Shown piece by piece: positions 6,592 through 15,130 of a DNA stretch of 47,421 bases. The notes beneath the pieces were generated by a model. It saw nothing but the letters and a program-made list of their open reading frames with translations, ran no database searches and was not told where the DNA came from. The DNA is from Clostridiaceae bacterium. GTDB lineage: Bacteria > Bacillota > Clostridia > Lachnospirales > Lachnospiraceae. Each line of letters begins with the position of its first letter. The first letter of the stretch is position 1. Where the stretch lies: NCBI GenBank assembly GCA_910575435.1, contig CAJTGI010000020.1, positions 1 through 47,421 on the forward strand, written 5' to 3'. The translations under genes were made by a program, and so were the position numbers.

Positions 6592-7455
6592 CTATATGTA
6601 TTGTTTCAATGTAATCCGATAACGCCCCTTTTTGGAAAGGGATGCGGTCTTTTCAAATATAAACTTCCCATATCCCCTCACGGAAAACACATCTCCTTCC
6701 TGAAGTTTCTTGGCATTTTCCGTGCAGCATCTGCCGTTTAACGTCACATTCCCGCCCTGCACCAGCGCCAATCCCTGAGATCGGGAAACTTTGACAGCCA
6801 ATGCCAGCAAGGCGTCCAGGCGGAAAGAGGACACGCTACCCGCAATATCCCGGAAGGAAGGCCGCCATCCGCTGCGGGAAAAATCCACGCTCTCTGCCTT
6901 GACCGTGGTATGCCTGATGCGGGTCAGTCTGGAGACAAGTTCTGCCTTATCACGCTTGCAGAAGAGATAGCAGGAACAGGAAGAAGGGCTTTCCTCCCGC
7001 TCCACCAGAATATCTCCGATCTGATCTCTGGCAAGTCCCAGTCCCATCACTGTTCCCAGATAATCCCTGTGGCTCAGCGGCTCGCAAAACCGCTTGTTCG
7101 CCGGAGCAATATGGATACAGGCTATGGGGAAATCCATGGAAGGCTCCATGCCAGATAAATCTTGGCCTGGAAACATCTCTCCCGAAAGGATTCCGCCAGA
7201 GCCATCCCCGCCCAAGAAGCAAAACACCTTTCGCTCTGCCTCGCCATATCCCCCGTATAACTGGTAATGGATATTTTCATAAAATTGATTCCTGCCATAG
7301 AAATCTTCCAGGGCGAGAAATCCCAGCTCCATATCACGAAATCCCGCAAAATTGCTGTATGCGGGAATCCCTCTCTGATAGGACATCTGTATCAAATCCC
7401 TGTAATGCTGGAATAAAATTTCTTCTTCCTTTGGCAAATGCATGCTAATTTCCAT
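6592..7455 (-). CDS. YlmH-family S4 RNA-binding protein
   Basis: About 287 aa from ATG 7455; TTG 7470 (overlapping the yggT-family stop as TTGA) and ATG 7443 are alternatives, and GGGAGG lies just before 7455. The N-terminal and middle parts match YlmH (YQRGIPAYSNF, LGTVMGLGLARDQIGDI). The C-terminal S4 domain (about 205-270) includes RLDALLALAVKVSRSQ and VTLNGR. YlmH binds rRNA and is linked to ribosome rescue and quality control in Firmicutes. Its place between divIVA and yggT/sepF is conserved. Confidence 0.92.
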   Translation of the reverse strand: MEISMHLPKEEEILFQHYRDLIQMSYQRGIPAYSNFAGFRDMELGFLALEDFYGRNQFYENIHYQLYGGYGEAERKVFCFLGGDGSGGILSGEMFPGQDLSGMEPSMDFPIACIHIAPANKRFCEPLSHRDYLGTVMGLGLARDQIGDILVEREESPSSCSCYLFCKRDKAELVSRLTRIRHTTVKAESVDFSRSGWRPSFRDIAGSVSSFRLDALLALAVKVSRSQGLALVQGGNVTLNGRCCTENAKKLQEGDVFSVRGYGKFIFEKTASLSKKGRYRITLKQYI

Positions 7456-7466
7456 TTCCTCCCATA

Positions 7467-7736
7467 TCAATTTTGCATTAAAAGGTAATTGCAGATATTT
7501 CCCAAATAATTCAATGCCACCAGTAAAATATAGGGACTCAGGTCAACAGAAAAAGTCCCCAGCACGGAGTGCTTGACCAATCGCTGCATAGGATGCAGCA
7601 TGGGGTAAGCAAGCATCAGCATGAAACGCTGTATATGGATGCCCATATATAGGACAGACTGTATCATATATAGCAGCACAATGACTTCTAGCACTGTAAA
7701 AAATACCTGCAAACAATAAATCACATAGGCAATCAT
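7467..7736 (-). CDS. YggT family membrane protein
   Basis: This 89-residue protein has two hydrophobic segments (about 8-28 and 66-86) around a short loop containing YPMLHPMQRLVK, the typical YggT arrangement (PxxxPxR-like motif). YggT proteins are small integral membrane proteins of the division cluster; their biochemical role is not settled. It sits 3 bp after sepF and overlaps or abuts the ylmH-family gene, so the three are translated from one message. The start is ATG 7736. Confidence 0.88.
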   Translation of the reverse strand: MIAYVIYCLQVFFTVLEVIVLLYMIQSVLYMGIHIQRFMLMLAYPMLHPMQRLVKHSVLGTFSVDLSPYILLVALNYLGNICNYLLMQN

Positions 7737-7739
7737 GAA

Positions 7740-8357
7740 TTAAAATTCCTTACTGAATGATGCGATGTTATAGCTCTCCTCATTTTCCAGGCTCTTGATG
7801 TAATCTCCGGAAATATCAATATCCTTGGGCGAGAAAATAAAAATATACCGAGAAACCTGACACATGTTGCCGCTGATTGCATATATGCATCCTGAAATGA
7901 AATCCATAATCCTCTGGGCTTCCATCAAGTCAATTCCTTCCAAATTCACCACCACTGGATGCTGTTCCATAAGCAGGGTGCAAACTTGCTGGGCTTCTCC
8001 GATATTGGTCGGCTTCACGATGCACACTTCCATGTCTCCCCCGTTGGAGGAGGGCATCTGAACCACCTTGCCGGAAGAGGCAGACCGAAAACTGGCGGTG
8101 CTGGCACGCCGAGGTGCTGCCGAAGCCGTGGTTTCCCTCTCGTAACTGAAATCATCTTCCTCTCTATAAGAAGGCTCCCTGTATGAGGGAGTGCGCTTTT
8201 CTTCCCTTCTCTTCTCCCTTGCCAGGCGTCTCTCCTCCTTCTCCAATTCCCTCTGGGACAGTCCGTCATCGTAATCGTCATAGAAATCATCATCAAATTC
8301 GTCATCTTCGTCCGTTAATTTCAAAAAATTCATCAATTTACCTAATCCATTTGCCAT
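7740..8357 (-). CDS. sepF: Cell division protein SepF
   Basis: ATG 8357 (MANGLGKLMNFLKL) has GGAGG 6 bp upstream and gives 205 aa; the longer frame is not used. The N-terminal amphipathic helix binds membrane. A long acidic/Arg-Glu-rich linker (about 20-110) follows. The C-terminal SepF domain (about 115-200) holds VVVNLEGIDLMEAQRIMDF and GCIYAI. SepF forms rings that tether FtsZ to the membrane and organise the septum. The gene lies 25 bp after the yggS-type gene and 3 bp before yggT. Confidence 0.94.
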   Translation of the reverse strand: MANGLGKLMNFLKLTDEDDEFDDDFYDDYDDGLSQRELEKEERRLAREKRREEKRTPSYREPSYREEDDFSYERETTASAAPRRASTASFRSASSGKVVQMPSSNGGDMEVCIVKPTNIGEAQQVCTLLMEQHPVVVNLEGIDLMEAQRIMDFISGCIYAISGNMCQVSRYIFIFSPKDIDISGDYIKSLENEESYNIASFSKEF

Positions 8358-8382
8358 GTTTATCCTCCATTCATGCCCAGCT

Positions 8383-9099
8383 TTATGTATTACTTCCATT
8401 CTGGTGATAATTTCTCTCTCCAAAGATGCCGGTGCCCACTCTCACATAGGTAGCGCCCTCTTCTATGGCAACCTGGTAATCTCCAGTCATGCCCATGGAC
8501 AACACACCCATAGAGACATTATCAATGTTTTTGCTCCCAATGTCAACCGACAATTCACGCAACCTGCGAAAAACCTCCCGGTTCTGCTCCGGATTCTCCA
8601 CATAGGGGGCGATGGTCATCAGTCCCTGGATCTGCACATGGGGCATCCCTGCAATCTGACTGGCCAGGGCAAGCGTCTCCTCCGGCTTTATGCCAAACTT
8701 GCTTTCCTCCCCGGCCACATTCACCTCCAGAAGGATTTTGGAGACCACGTTCCTCTTAGCACCCTCCTGCTCAATGGCTTCCGCCAGGCGGAGGGAGTCC
8801 ACCGAGTGAATCAGGCATGCCCTGCCCACCACGTATTTTACTTTATTTGTCTGCAGGTGTCCAATGAAATGCCAATTGATATCCCCGGGCAGCAATGCAT
8901 GCTTCTCCTTCAGCTCCTGGGCCTTATTCTCGCCAAATTCCCGCTTACCCAATGCATACGCTTCCTCAATCATCTCCGGGGGCTTTGTCTTGCTCACAGA
9001 GATCAGGGTGACTTCCTCCCTGCCTCTTCCCGCCCGCTCACAGGCATCTACGATATGCTTCTCCACTGCCGCAAGATTTTCTGCAATCAATGTTCGCAC
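8383..9099 (-). CDS. YggS/YlmE-type PLP homeostasis protein
   Basis: This 238-residue alanine-racemase-like TIM barrel has the PLP lysine in LISVSKTKP (about residue 37), REFGENKAQEL, WHFIGHLQTNK and the phosphate-binding end SMGMTGDYQVAI plus VRVGTGIFG. YggS proteins hold and balance pyridoxal phosphate and affect amino-acid metabolism. The start is GTG 9099 behind AAAGGTAG; TTG 9090 is an alternative with better spacing. It lies in the division cluster directly before sepF, as in Bacillus ylmE-ylmF. Confidence 0.92.
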   Translation of the reverse strand: MRTLIAENLAAVEKHIVDACERAGRGREEVTLISVSKTKPPEMIEEAYALGKREFGENKAQELKEKHALLPGDINWHFIGHLQTNKVKYVVGRACLIHSVDSLRLAEAIEQEGAKRNVVSKILLEVNVAGEESKFGIKPEETLALASQIAGMPHVQIQGLMTIAPYVENPEQNREVFRRLRELSVDIGSKNIDNVSMGVLSMGMTGDYQVAIEEGATYVRVGTGIFGERNYHQNGSNT

Positions 9100-9134
9100 C
9101 TACCTTTCTTTTTCTCACTATTCACAGCCTCTAT

Positions 9135-10535
9135 TTAATAAATCACTTCGTCTTCTTTAATTTTATCGGGATTCAGCACGATATGGTCAAAATTAGAAAG
9201 ACTGTAACTGTTGCCATTTTCAATAATTGCATATTCCTGATTCTCATACAGCTTATTTATATAGCGAAACCTGCAATATCCCTGGTTGCAGTTGTACACG
9301 CCTTCCAGGCTTTTAATCTTGGTAAGCGGCATCCTGCTATCCGCCGCCCCTCCCTTGAGAATGCTGGTTCCCGTATCTGCCACATTGGCGGAAATATAGG
9401 CATTGCCCTTCTCGTCCCGATAATACACCTCGGCGGGGACAAAGTCAATCTGCTCCGTTCCATCTTTTTTAAAAGATATGACGGCAATGCCCTCCTTTCT
9501 GGAATTTCCCGTTCCCTTGGTAATATATTCCTGGGGAATGACATAGCACTTCTTTTTCACGATGGAAGAGATAGGGATTTTGAGTCCATCCGCATTGTTA
9601 AACTGGATTTCCACATCCAGATACCGATTGTTTAGATAATGAATCATATACTTATCAAAAATCAAGTTGGCATAATAGCCGCCATCGCTAGTGTATGTGC
9701 GCACCGTGGGAGTCAGCTGCATATTATCCTTCTTAATCTTTACCAGAACCATATCCTTTTTCAGCAATTTCTGATACTGCTCTCGGTTGAGGGACACCAC
9801 CAGAGACCATGTCTCGTCTGTCACTACCCGATATACTGGCGCACCCTTCTTGATTTCCTTATTGCTTCGCAGCTGCTTCCACTGGTCAGTCATCTCTTTA
9901 AAATGGCTGGCATCAAGGGTATCTATGGTCATGTCCTCCATGCCGTCAGTGGCAAATGAGATGATGCCGGTCTTCTCTGCCTTGGCCAGCTTAAAGCTTT
10001 CATTTGAGCCGGATTCCTTTTTCATCTTATTCAGGTTGTCCGCAAGATTGATATCCGACAACTCCAGCAGCGCATTTTCCACATTATAACGGAAACTTAC
10101 TAGCTGCTGGTAGTCCGACAGGTCGAAATCCCCCCGGAAATTGGCGATAGTGCCGCGGATGTTCCTGGTATCCTCCTCCGACAATTTGACGGAAGTGGTA
10201 TCCAGGGAAGCGGCCGCATCTGCCACCTGCTCCTCCTGGGACACCGAATACACCGTGGTAGAGGCAGACAATTTCGCTCCCTCTCCCACGTAATAATTCA
10301 CAAAGCCATCCTGCCTGGCCGTCACAAGGCTTTCTTTTCGCAAGACAATCCCCCGCAGGTTCTCATTGTCGGCAATCTGCTTCTGATTGACTTCGTAGAT
10401 AGACACATGTTCCTTTGTAAATGATTGGAAAAATAGTACCAGAATATATATGGCAAACAGGCACAAAAAGAATCCCAGCTGATAGGAATTCCGCCGTTTC
10501 ATCTTAATGACTTTTTGATTTTTCCGCCGGCCCAT
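9135..10535 (-). CDS. HlyD-like single-pass membrane protein of the division cluster
   Basis: This 466-residue protein has a basic N-terminus (GRRKNQKVIKMKRR), one membrane segment (about 20-40) and a large extracellular part. The start of that part resembles the biotinyl-lipoyl barrel of HlyD-type adaptors (GIVLRKESLVTARQDG, VNYYVGEGAKL). It then differs from transporter adaptors, and no ABC transporter genes are nearby. Genes like this are often found next to sepF in Lachnospiraceae, which suggests an envelope or septal role; that is inference. GGAGG lies 9 bp before ATG 10535. It is the first gene of the cluster and follows a promoter at 10616-10645. Confidence 0.7.
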   Translation of the reverse strand: MGRRKNQKVIKMKRRNSYQLGFFLCLFAIYILVLFFQSFTKEHVSIYEVNQKQIADNENLRGIVLRKESLVTARQDGFVNYYVGEGAKLSASTTVYSVSQEEQVADAAASLDTTSVKLSEEDTRNIRGTIANFRGDFDLSDYQQLVSFRYNVENALLELSDINLADNLNKMKKESGSNESFKLAKAEKTGIISFATDGMEDMTIDTLDASHFKEMTDQWKQLRSNKEIKKGAPVYRVVTDETWSLVVSLNREQYQKLLKKDMVLVKIKKDNMQLTPTVRTYTSDGGYYANLIFDKYMIHYLNNRYLDVEIQFNNADGLKIPISSIVKKKCYVIPQEYITKGTGNSRKEGIAVISFKKDGTEQIDFVPAEVYYRDEKGNAYISANVADTGTSILKGGAADSRMPLTKIKSLEGVYNCNQGYCRFRYINKLYENQEYAIIENGNSYSLSNFDHIVLNPDKIKEDEVIY

Positions 10536-10615
10536 ATGATGAATCCTCCATTCCTAGCGTTATCTTAACATAGTAGGAAACTTCGCCGTAACATAACGCT
10601 CTGCCTCTTTTTCAT

Positions 10616-10645
10616 ATTATAATCCGAAATCCAGGCTTTTGTCCA
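10616..10645 (-). promoter_or_regulatory. Promoter of the division cluster
   Basis: TGGACA (10640-10645), 18-bp spacer, TATAAT (10616-10621) on the minus strand. It lies about 80 bp before the HlyD-like start codon. Confidence 0.62.
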
Positions 10646-10648
10646 GTT

Positions 10649-10677
10649 TTTTGCAAAAGTTGGAAATCAGGTATAAT
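10649..10677 (+). promoter_or_regulatory. Possible promoter of the DUF378 gene
   Basis: TATAAT at 10672-10677 with TTTTGC 17 bp upstream (or TTGCAA at 15 bp). The -10 is perfect but the -35 is weak. Confidence 0.42.
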
Positions 10678-10713
10678 TTTTAGCGAAATGCAAAAACTGA
10701 TTATGAAGCGTTA

Positions 10714-10774
10714 CTATTCACGGCTTTGAAAGCAACAGGCTCGCTGTCATAAGGAGAAGGCTGGCTGTGAATAG
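10714..10774. repeat. Imperfect 11-bp inverted repeat before the DUF378 gene
   Basis: CTATTCACGGC (10714-10724) pairs with GCTGTGAATAG (10764-10774) with one G-T pair; the 39-bp interior is itself partly self-complementary. It lies in the 5' leader, so it may be a leader RNA structure or a small dispersed palindrome. Confidence 0.5.
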
Positions 10775-10807
10775 CAACTACCCACTTATACCCAAAGGAG
10801 GTTTCAT

Positions 10808-11017
10808 ATGAAAATCATAGACTATGTTCTGCTTACTCTGGTCATTATTGGTGCCATCAACTGGGGACTGATTGGATTCATTCAGTTTGATTTGGTTAGA
10901 GTATTATTTGGGGATATGAGCATCTTCTCCCGCATTATCTATTGCATCGTGGGAATCGGCGGCCTGTATGCCATCAGCTATTACGGCCGAATCAGAAATG
11001 CCCTCACGGAACGCTAG
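10808..11017 (+). CDS. DUF378 family membrane protein
   Basis: This 69-residue protein follows a strong AAAGGAGG and starts at ATG 10808. It shows the DUF378 pattern: a first membrane helix ending in IGAINWGLIGF, a short loop with FDLVRVLFGD, and a second helix with IIYCIVGIGGLYAI. The function of the family is unknown. The gene is alone on the plus strand between the division and shape clusters, with its own leader hairpin and terminator. Confidence 0.9.
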   Translation: MKIIDYVLLTLVIIGAINWGLIGFIQFDLVRVLFGDMSIFSRIIYCIVGIGGLYAISYYGRIRNALTER

Positions 11018-11039
11018 TATTCCGGCTCGGAGTGGCGAA

Positions 11040-11080
11040 GAAAGACGGAAAAAAGCAGATGCTTTTTCCGTCTTTCTTTT
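11040..11080 (+). terminator. Intrinsic terminator after the DUF378 gene
   Basis: A stem pairing AAAGACGGAAAAA with TTTTTCCGTCTTT around a 10-base loop (AAGCAGATGC region) is followed by CTTTT. The A-run on the left arm would also let it act on the opposite strand, beyond the carboxypeptidase gene that ends at 11090. Confidence 0.85.
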
Positions 11081-11089
11081 CATGCTTTC

Positions 11090-12073
11090 CTATCTTCCCT
11101 CCATGGACATCAAATGGTTCATCTGACGATACAGGTCGTCCCCTCCGTCCGCCTTTAATACAACGGAAATATATTTTTTCTCGTCCGGACCAATTGAATA
11201 CAGGATCAGGCAGGAACCTGCATTGAAGGTCGTGCCTGTCTTCCCTCCGATGACCTGAACACCCTTCGGCGCCATGGCCCTGCCAATCAGGTATCTGTCT
11301 GTGGAAAGATAAGATATTTTCTTTTTCTTTCCATTGCCGCCCCGGAATTTCAACGTATATTGTCCCTGGTCAATAAGCCGGATAAAGGCATCATTCTGAA
11401 TGAGCCTGCGAAAGATCAAATATAAATCATATGCCGTGGTATAGTGCTTGTCGCTGTGAAGGCCGTGGGAGTTGGCAAAGTGAGAATGCACTGCGCCGAT
11501 GGCCGCCATCTCCTTATTCATCAGTTTTGCAAATTTCTTCTCGCTTCCTGAGATATGCTCCGCAATGGCAATGCCGGCATCGTTGCCGGAATGGACCATG
11601 AAAGCGTTTAGCAAGTCCCAAAGCACTATTTTATCCCCCTGCTGGAGGCCGCATAGCGTGGCCCCATACTCTGTGATGTGGGAGGCGTTGTAACTCACCG
11701 TCACCACGTCGTCCATATTGCCGTATTTCAGCGCCACATAGGTGGTGACAATCTTGGTGATGCTGGCAGGATACAATTTTTGATAAATATTATCTGAATA
11801 CAGCATTTTTCCATCCGTGTCATTGATTATCATGGATGCCTTGGCCGTCATGGCCCCATCCTTCGGCTTCGACTGTCCGTTTTTTGGTATCACGCACAAA
11901 TCTTTGGACAGGTATTCCGCCGTCCGTGTCTGGGACGCATCGCCTCCCCGGCTGGCACCGGAAGCGAGCCGCACGTCCATCAGGGCATTTCTTTCCTTGC
12001 CGCAGCCGGAAAAAAATCCGACGCTGAGCAGGGATATGGCGCATACAAACGCTGTTGTTTTCATCCATTTCAT
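11090..12073 (-). CDS. D-alanyl-D-alanine carboxypeptidase (DacF/PBP5 type), probable lipoprotein
   Basis: This 327-residue serine peptidase of the S11 family has SITK (SxxK, near residue 105), SGN in MVHSGNDAG (SxN) and KTG in GGKTGTTF. The N-terminal signal ends LSVGFFSGC, a plausible lipobox, so the enzyme is probably anchored on the outer membrane face. It trims the terminal D-Ala of peptidoglycan stem peptides. Its ATG overlaps the mgsA stop by 4 bp (ATGA), so it ends the shape operon. The C-terminal anchoring domain of longer PBP5 proteins is absent. Confidence 0.92.
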   Translation of the reverse strand: MKWMKTTAFVCAISLLSVGFFSGCGKERNALMDVRLASGASRGGDASQTRTAEYLSKDLCVIPKNGQSKPKDGAMTAKASMIINDTDGKMLYSDNIYQKLYPASITKIVTTYVALKYGNMDDVVTVSYNASHITEYGATLCGLQQGDKIVLWDLLNAFMVHSGNDAGIAIAEHISGSEKKFAKLMNKEMAAIGAVHSHFANSHGLHSDKHYTTAYDLYLIFRRLIQNDAFIRLIDQGQYTLKFRGGNGKKKKISYLSTDRYLIGRAMAPKGVQVIGGKTGTTFNAGSCLILYSIGPDEKKYISVVLKADGGDDLYRQMNHLMSMEGR

Positions 12074-12486
12074 TCTTCGTCATTTCCTTCTTTTTTTATG
12101 ATTTCTCGCCATTCCAAGTCTCCCCGCTCCAAGGCTTTGATGAGCAGTTCCGCAGTGGCGAGATTGGTGGCAAAGGGAATATTGTAAGTATCGCACAGAT
12201 GAATCACATTATTCACATCGGGCTCGTGAGACTTGGGCGACAGGGGATCCCTCAAAAAAAACACCATATCAATCTGGTTGTGCTCAATCTGGGATGCCAG
12301 CTGCTGCTCCCCGCCCAGATGACCTGCCAGGTACTTGTGCACCGTCAGGTTGGTAACCTCCTCGATCAATCTTCCTGTCGTCCCTGTGGCATAAATCACA
12401 TGCTTGCTCAGGATGCCCCGGTATGCAATGGCAAAATTCTGCATCAGGGTTTTTTTCGCATCATGTGCTATCAATCCAATATTCAT
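12070..12486 (-). CDS. mgsA: Methylglyoxal synthase
   Basis: This 138-residue protein matches MgsA throughout: IGLIAHDAKK, YATGTTGRLIEE, AGHLGGEQQLAS, and DMVFFLRDPLSP with the catalytic Asp. It converts dihydroxyacetone phosphate to methylglyoxal and phosphate, a bypass that relieves sugar-phosphate stress. It starts 24 bp after rodA, with AGGAG upstream, and overlaps the carboxypeptidase gene. Its place within a wall-elongation operon hints at linkage between glycolytic overflow and growth, but may simply be a conserved neighbourhood. Confidence 0.95.
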   Translation of the reverse strand: MNIGLIAHDAKKTLMQNFAIAYRGILSKHVIYATGTTGRLIEEVTNLTVHKYLAGHLGGEQQLASQIEHNQIDMVFFLRDPLSPKSHEPDVNNVIHLCDTYNIPFATNLATAELLIKALERGDLEWREIIKKEGNDEE

Positions 12487-12510
12487 TCTTTCGTTTTCTC
12501 CTTTCTGTAT

Positions 12511-13725
12511 TTATAACTCCAAATCCAAATCAATATTAGAAGTGGGATTATTGCCATAAATATTCCGCATGGAGAATCCCCCTTTGCTCGTCTTGCCAGG
12601 CTGTATCCCAATATTCATTACCAGGCCCACGGCAATCATGGAAGAAACCATGGAACTGAGGCCGTTGCTCAGAAAAGGCAGCGGTAGTCCGGTATTTGGA
12701 AAAATAAACGTAACCACGCAGATATTGGCAAAAACCTGAAAAGTAAACATGGACGCAACGCCGGCAGCAATGAGCTTCCCCGTATAATCTTGGGATTTCT
12801 TCGCCACGGCAAAGCACTTAAATATAACAAAGGCAAAGAGCAGGAGGACGAAGCAGCATCCCAGAAAGCCCAACTCTTCCCCTAGGACAGACCAGATAAA
12901 GTCACTCTCATTTACCGGAATAGGCTCGTAGACCCGGGAAGTGTCATGCTGTCCCCCATCCTGGATGAATTTTCCTGTCAGCCCGCCGGAGGCGATAGCC
13001 CGCACGGCCCTATTCTGCTGCATATTCAATCCTTCCGTATCCGTTTCCGGATGGAGCCAGATCATAATTCGCTTATACTGATAAGGCTTCAAAATGACAT
13101 TATATGGCTGCTGAATATACCAAAACAATATCAGGCTCAATGGAATTCCTGCTGCAAATACTGGTGCCAAAATACGGTAGCTGACCCCGGCCACCACCAT
13201 CAGAACCACCATGATAAAAATGGCCACCAGACTGGAGGACAAATCCGGCTGGGACATGATCAGCAGCACCGGCAGTGCCGTGAGGGCTCCAGCCATAATG
13301 AACGTCCCCACCCGGTCCAGACGATTTCGCATCTTCACGAAAAAGGCCGCCAGGGAGATGATCAGGATGATCTTCATCAATTCTACAGGCTGGAAAGTGA
13401 CCCCGGCCAGAGAGATCCACCGCCGGGCATCCGTTCCATTATCCGTGCCGATGGGCGAATGGGTGGCCGCCGTGAGGAGAAGCCCCACGGGGTAATAGAA
13501 AATTGAAAATTTGCAGATGAAGTGGTAATCCAGCAATGTCAGGCCAGCCACAATGATCAATCCGAGAATCATGCCCACAAACTGATTTCTCATATAGATG
13601 GGTCCTTTGACCTCGCCGCCTGCAAGCCTCACGGCGAAAGCGCTCAATATGCACAAGATTATCACTGCGGCAAGCAGAGAGTAATCAAATTTTTTCCAAT
13701 CATACTGTTTTAACTTGTTTAACAT
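12511..13725 (-). CDS. rodA: Rod-shape SEDS glycosyltransferase RodA
   Basis: ATG 13725 (MLNKLKQYDW) follows GAGGGTGAG; the GTG start at 13749 is less likely. The protein is 404 aa with about ten membrane helices. SEDS signatures include TDARRWISLAG, FQPVELMK, MSQPDLSSSL and PVNESDFIWSVLGEELGF near the C-terminal third. RodA polymerises lipid II with its partner class B PBP, here the PBP2 gene of the same locus. FtsW was considered, but the MreBCD/PBP2 context favours RodA. Confidence 0.92.
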   Translation of the reverse strand: MLNKLKQYDWKKFDYSLLAAVIILCILSAFAVRLAGGEVKGPIYMRNQFVGMILGLIIVAGLTLLDYHFICKFSIFYYPVGLLLTAATHSPIGTDNGTDARRWISLAGVTFQPVELMKIILIISLAAFFVKMRNRLDRVGTFIMAGALTALPVLLIMSQPDLSSSLVAIFIMVVLMVVAGVSYRILAPVFAAGIPLSLILFWYIQQPYNVILKPYQYKRIMIWLHPETDTEGLNMQQNRAVRAIASGGLTGKFIQDGGQHDTSRVYEPIPVNESDFIWSVLGEELGFLGCCFVLLLFAFVIFKCFAVAKKSQDYTGKLIAAGVASMFTFQVFANICVVTFIFPNTGLPLPFLSNGLSSMVSSMIAVGLVMNIGIQPGKTSKGGFSMRNIYGNNPTSNIDLDLEL

Positions 13726-13782
13726 AAGCTCACCCTCGTTTCTCGCCACCCGGATTCTGATTGCTAAGCATGCAAGTTCCTC

Positions 13783-14070
13783 TTACCTCTTTCTGAAGTT
13801 TTTGGATCCTTCCTTGATCGGAATATTTGCCAGCAAAGCATTGACGGTCTCAGAGGAATCATCCAACTCCGTCTTTGTCACCTTGATATCCAGCCCATCC
13901 GTGTCAATGTCCAGGTACTTGGAAATCACTTCAATGATGTCATTCTTCATCTGCTCCATCAATTCTGGAGAGCAGACTGCCCGGTCGGAAGTAATTGCCA
14001 CCTTCAGGCGATTTTTGGCCACATCGCTGCTGTTCTCGGCACCCTTAAAAAAGTTCGTAAATATACCCAT
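13783..14070 (-). CDS. minE: Cell division topological specificity factor MinE
   Basis: ATG 14070 (MGIFTNFFKG) has GAGG 6 bp upstream and gives 95 aa. The N-terminal amphipathic targeting sequence is followed by the MinD-contact region, VAKNRLKVAITSDR, and a C-terminal dimerisation part with IIEVISKYLDID. MinE stimulates the MinD ATPase and drives oscillation. Presence in a Gram-positive with DivIVA is usual for clostridia. It follows minD after a 143-bp gap with a long hairpin. Confidence 0.93.
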   Translation of the reverse strand: MGIFTNFFKGAENSSDVAKNRLKVAITSDRAVCSPELMEQMKNDIIEVISKYLDIDTDGLDIKVTKTELDDSSETVNALLANIPIKEGSKNFRKR

Positions 14071-14186
14071 ATTTAACCTCATTTCTGTATCATAGCATCC
14101 CCATTGCGACAAAACTTACCCTTGCCCTATGCGATGTCATACCGTATGTAATCCCCGTTCCTAATGCAAGCGCAACGATTCTGACC

Positions 14187-14227
14187 TTTTCAAGAAATCG
14201 CTGCGAATAGTCGCTATTTCTTGAAAA
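14187..14227. repeat. Long perfect hairpin at the minD-minE joint
   Basis: TTTTCAAGAAAT (14187-14198) and ATTTCTTGAAAA (14216-14227) are 12-bp perfect arms; inside, GCGA and TCGC form a second stem around ATAG. The right arm encodes the last residues and the TAG stop of minD. There is no T-run, so it may act as an RNA processing or stability structure rather than a classic terminator. Confidence 0.7.
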
Positions 14228-15002
14228 TTGCCGCAAATTTGCTGAAGAATCCCTTGGTTTCCTCCAAGTCCAGGAAAGGAACTTCCTCTCCCATAATGCG
14301 GTGGCAGATATTCATGTAAGCCTGTCCGGCCTTGGAATTAGAGCCCACAAGAGGTTCGCCGGTATTGGTGGCGATGACAACTTGCTCGTCGTCCGGCACC
14401 ACGCCAATCAAATCCACTGCCAGGATTTCCACTACGTCGTCGCTGGACATCATGTTGCCTTCCTTTACCATGTCAGTGCGAAGACGATTGACAATCAGAT
14501 GATTTTTCCTGATATCGTTGGCCTCCAAAAGACCGATAATCCTGTCCGCATCCCGCACGGCAGAAACTTCTGGCGTGGTCACCACCAAAGCCCTGTCAGC
14601 CCCTGCGATGGCATTCTTGAATCCCTGCTCGATTCCGGCGGGACAATCCATTAAAATATAGTCAAACTCTTCCTTCAGTGTGTCAGACAGCTTCTTCATC
14701 TGCTCCGGCGTCACCGCCGTCTTGTCCTTTGTCTGGGCAGAGGGAAGCAGATAGAGGTTGGGATAGCGCTTGTCTTTAATCAGCGCCTGCTTAATCCGGC
14801 AATTATTCTCCACCACGTCCACCAGGTTATACACGATGCGGTTTTCCAGACCCATCACCACGTCCAGATTGCGAAGTCCGATATCTGTATCAATGAGTAC
14901 CACTTTCTTCCCCTGCATCGCAAGGCCCGTGCCCACATTTGCCGTGGTGGTCGTCTTGCCCACGCCACCTTTACCGGATGTAATAACGATTACTTCTCCC
15001 AT
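14214..15002 (-). CDS. minD: Septum-site determining ATPase MinD
   Basis: This 262-residue protein has the deviant Walker A KGGVGKTT (residues 10-17), switch I region LIDTDIGLRNLDVVMG and YILMDCPAGIEQG (Walker B). A C-terminal amphipathic membrane-targeting helix (FFSKFAAIFKK) completes it. MinD binds membrane as an ATP dimer and recruits MinC. GGAGG lies before ATG 15002. A TATAAT at 15027-15032 on the minus strand could give an extra internal promoter, but its -35 is poor. The stop lies in the hairpin at 14187-14227. Confidence 0.96.
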   Translation of the reverse strand: MGEVIVITSGKGGVGKTTTTANVGTGLAMQGKKVVLIDTDIGLRNLDVVMGLENRIVYNLVDVVENNCRIKQALIKDKRYPNLYLLPSAQTKDKTAVTPEQMKKLSDTLKEEFDYILMDCPAGIEQGFKNAIAGADRALVVTTPEVSAVRDADRIIGLLEANDIRKNHLIVNRLRTDMVKEGNMMSSDDVVEILAVDLIGVVPDDEQVVIATNTGEPLVGSNSKAGQAYMNICHRIMGEEVPFLDLEETKGFFSKFAAIFKK

Positions 15003-15130
15003 GAATTTATTCCTCCTAAATGAATAATTATAATGAAAGCTCTTCTATTGGAATACGTCCCCTGTCAGCGGAGATTCACATGAGCTAAAATCATACTTCT
15101 TTTTATTCTAACAAATATTCCCCAAAAAAT

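Noticed and set aside
8356-9138. Plus-strand frame of 260 codons
   Set aside because: It is antisense to the yggS-type gene, whose motifs are unmistakable.
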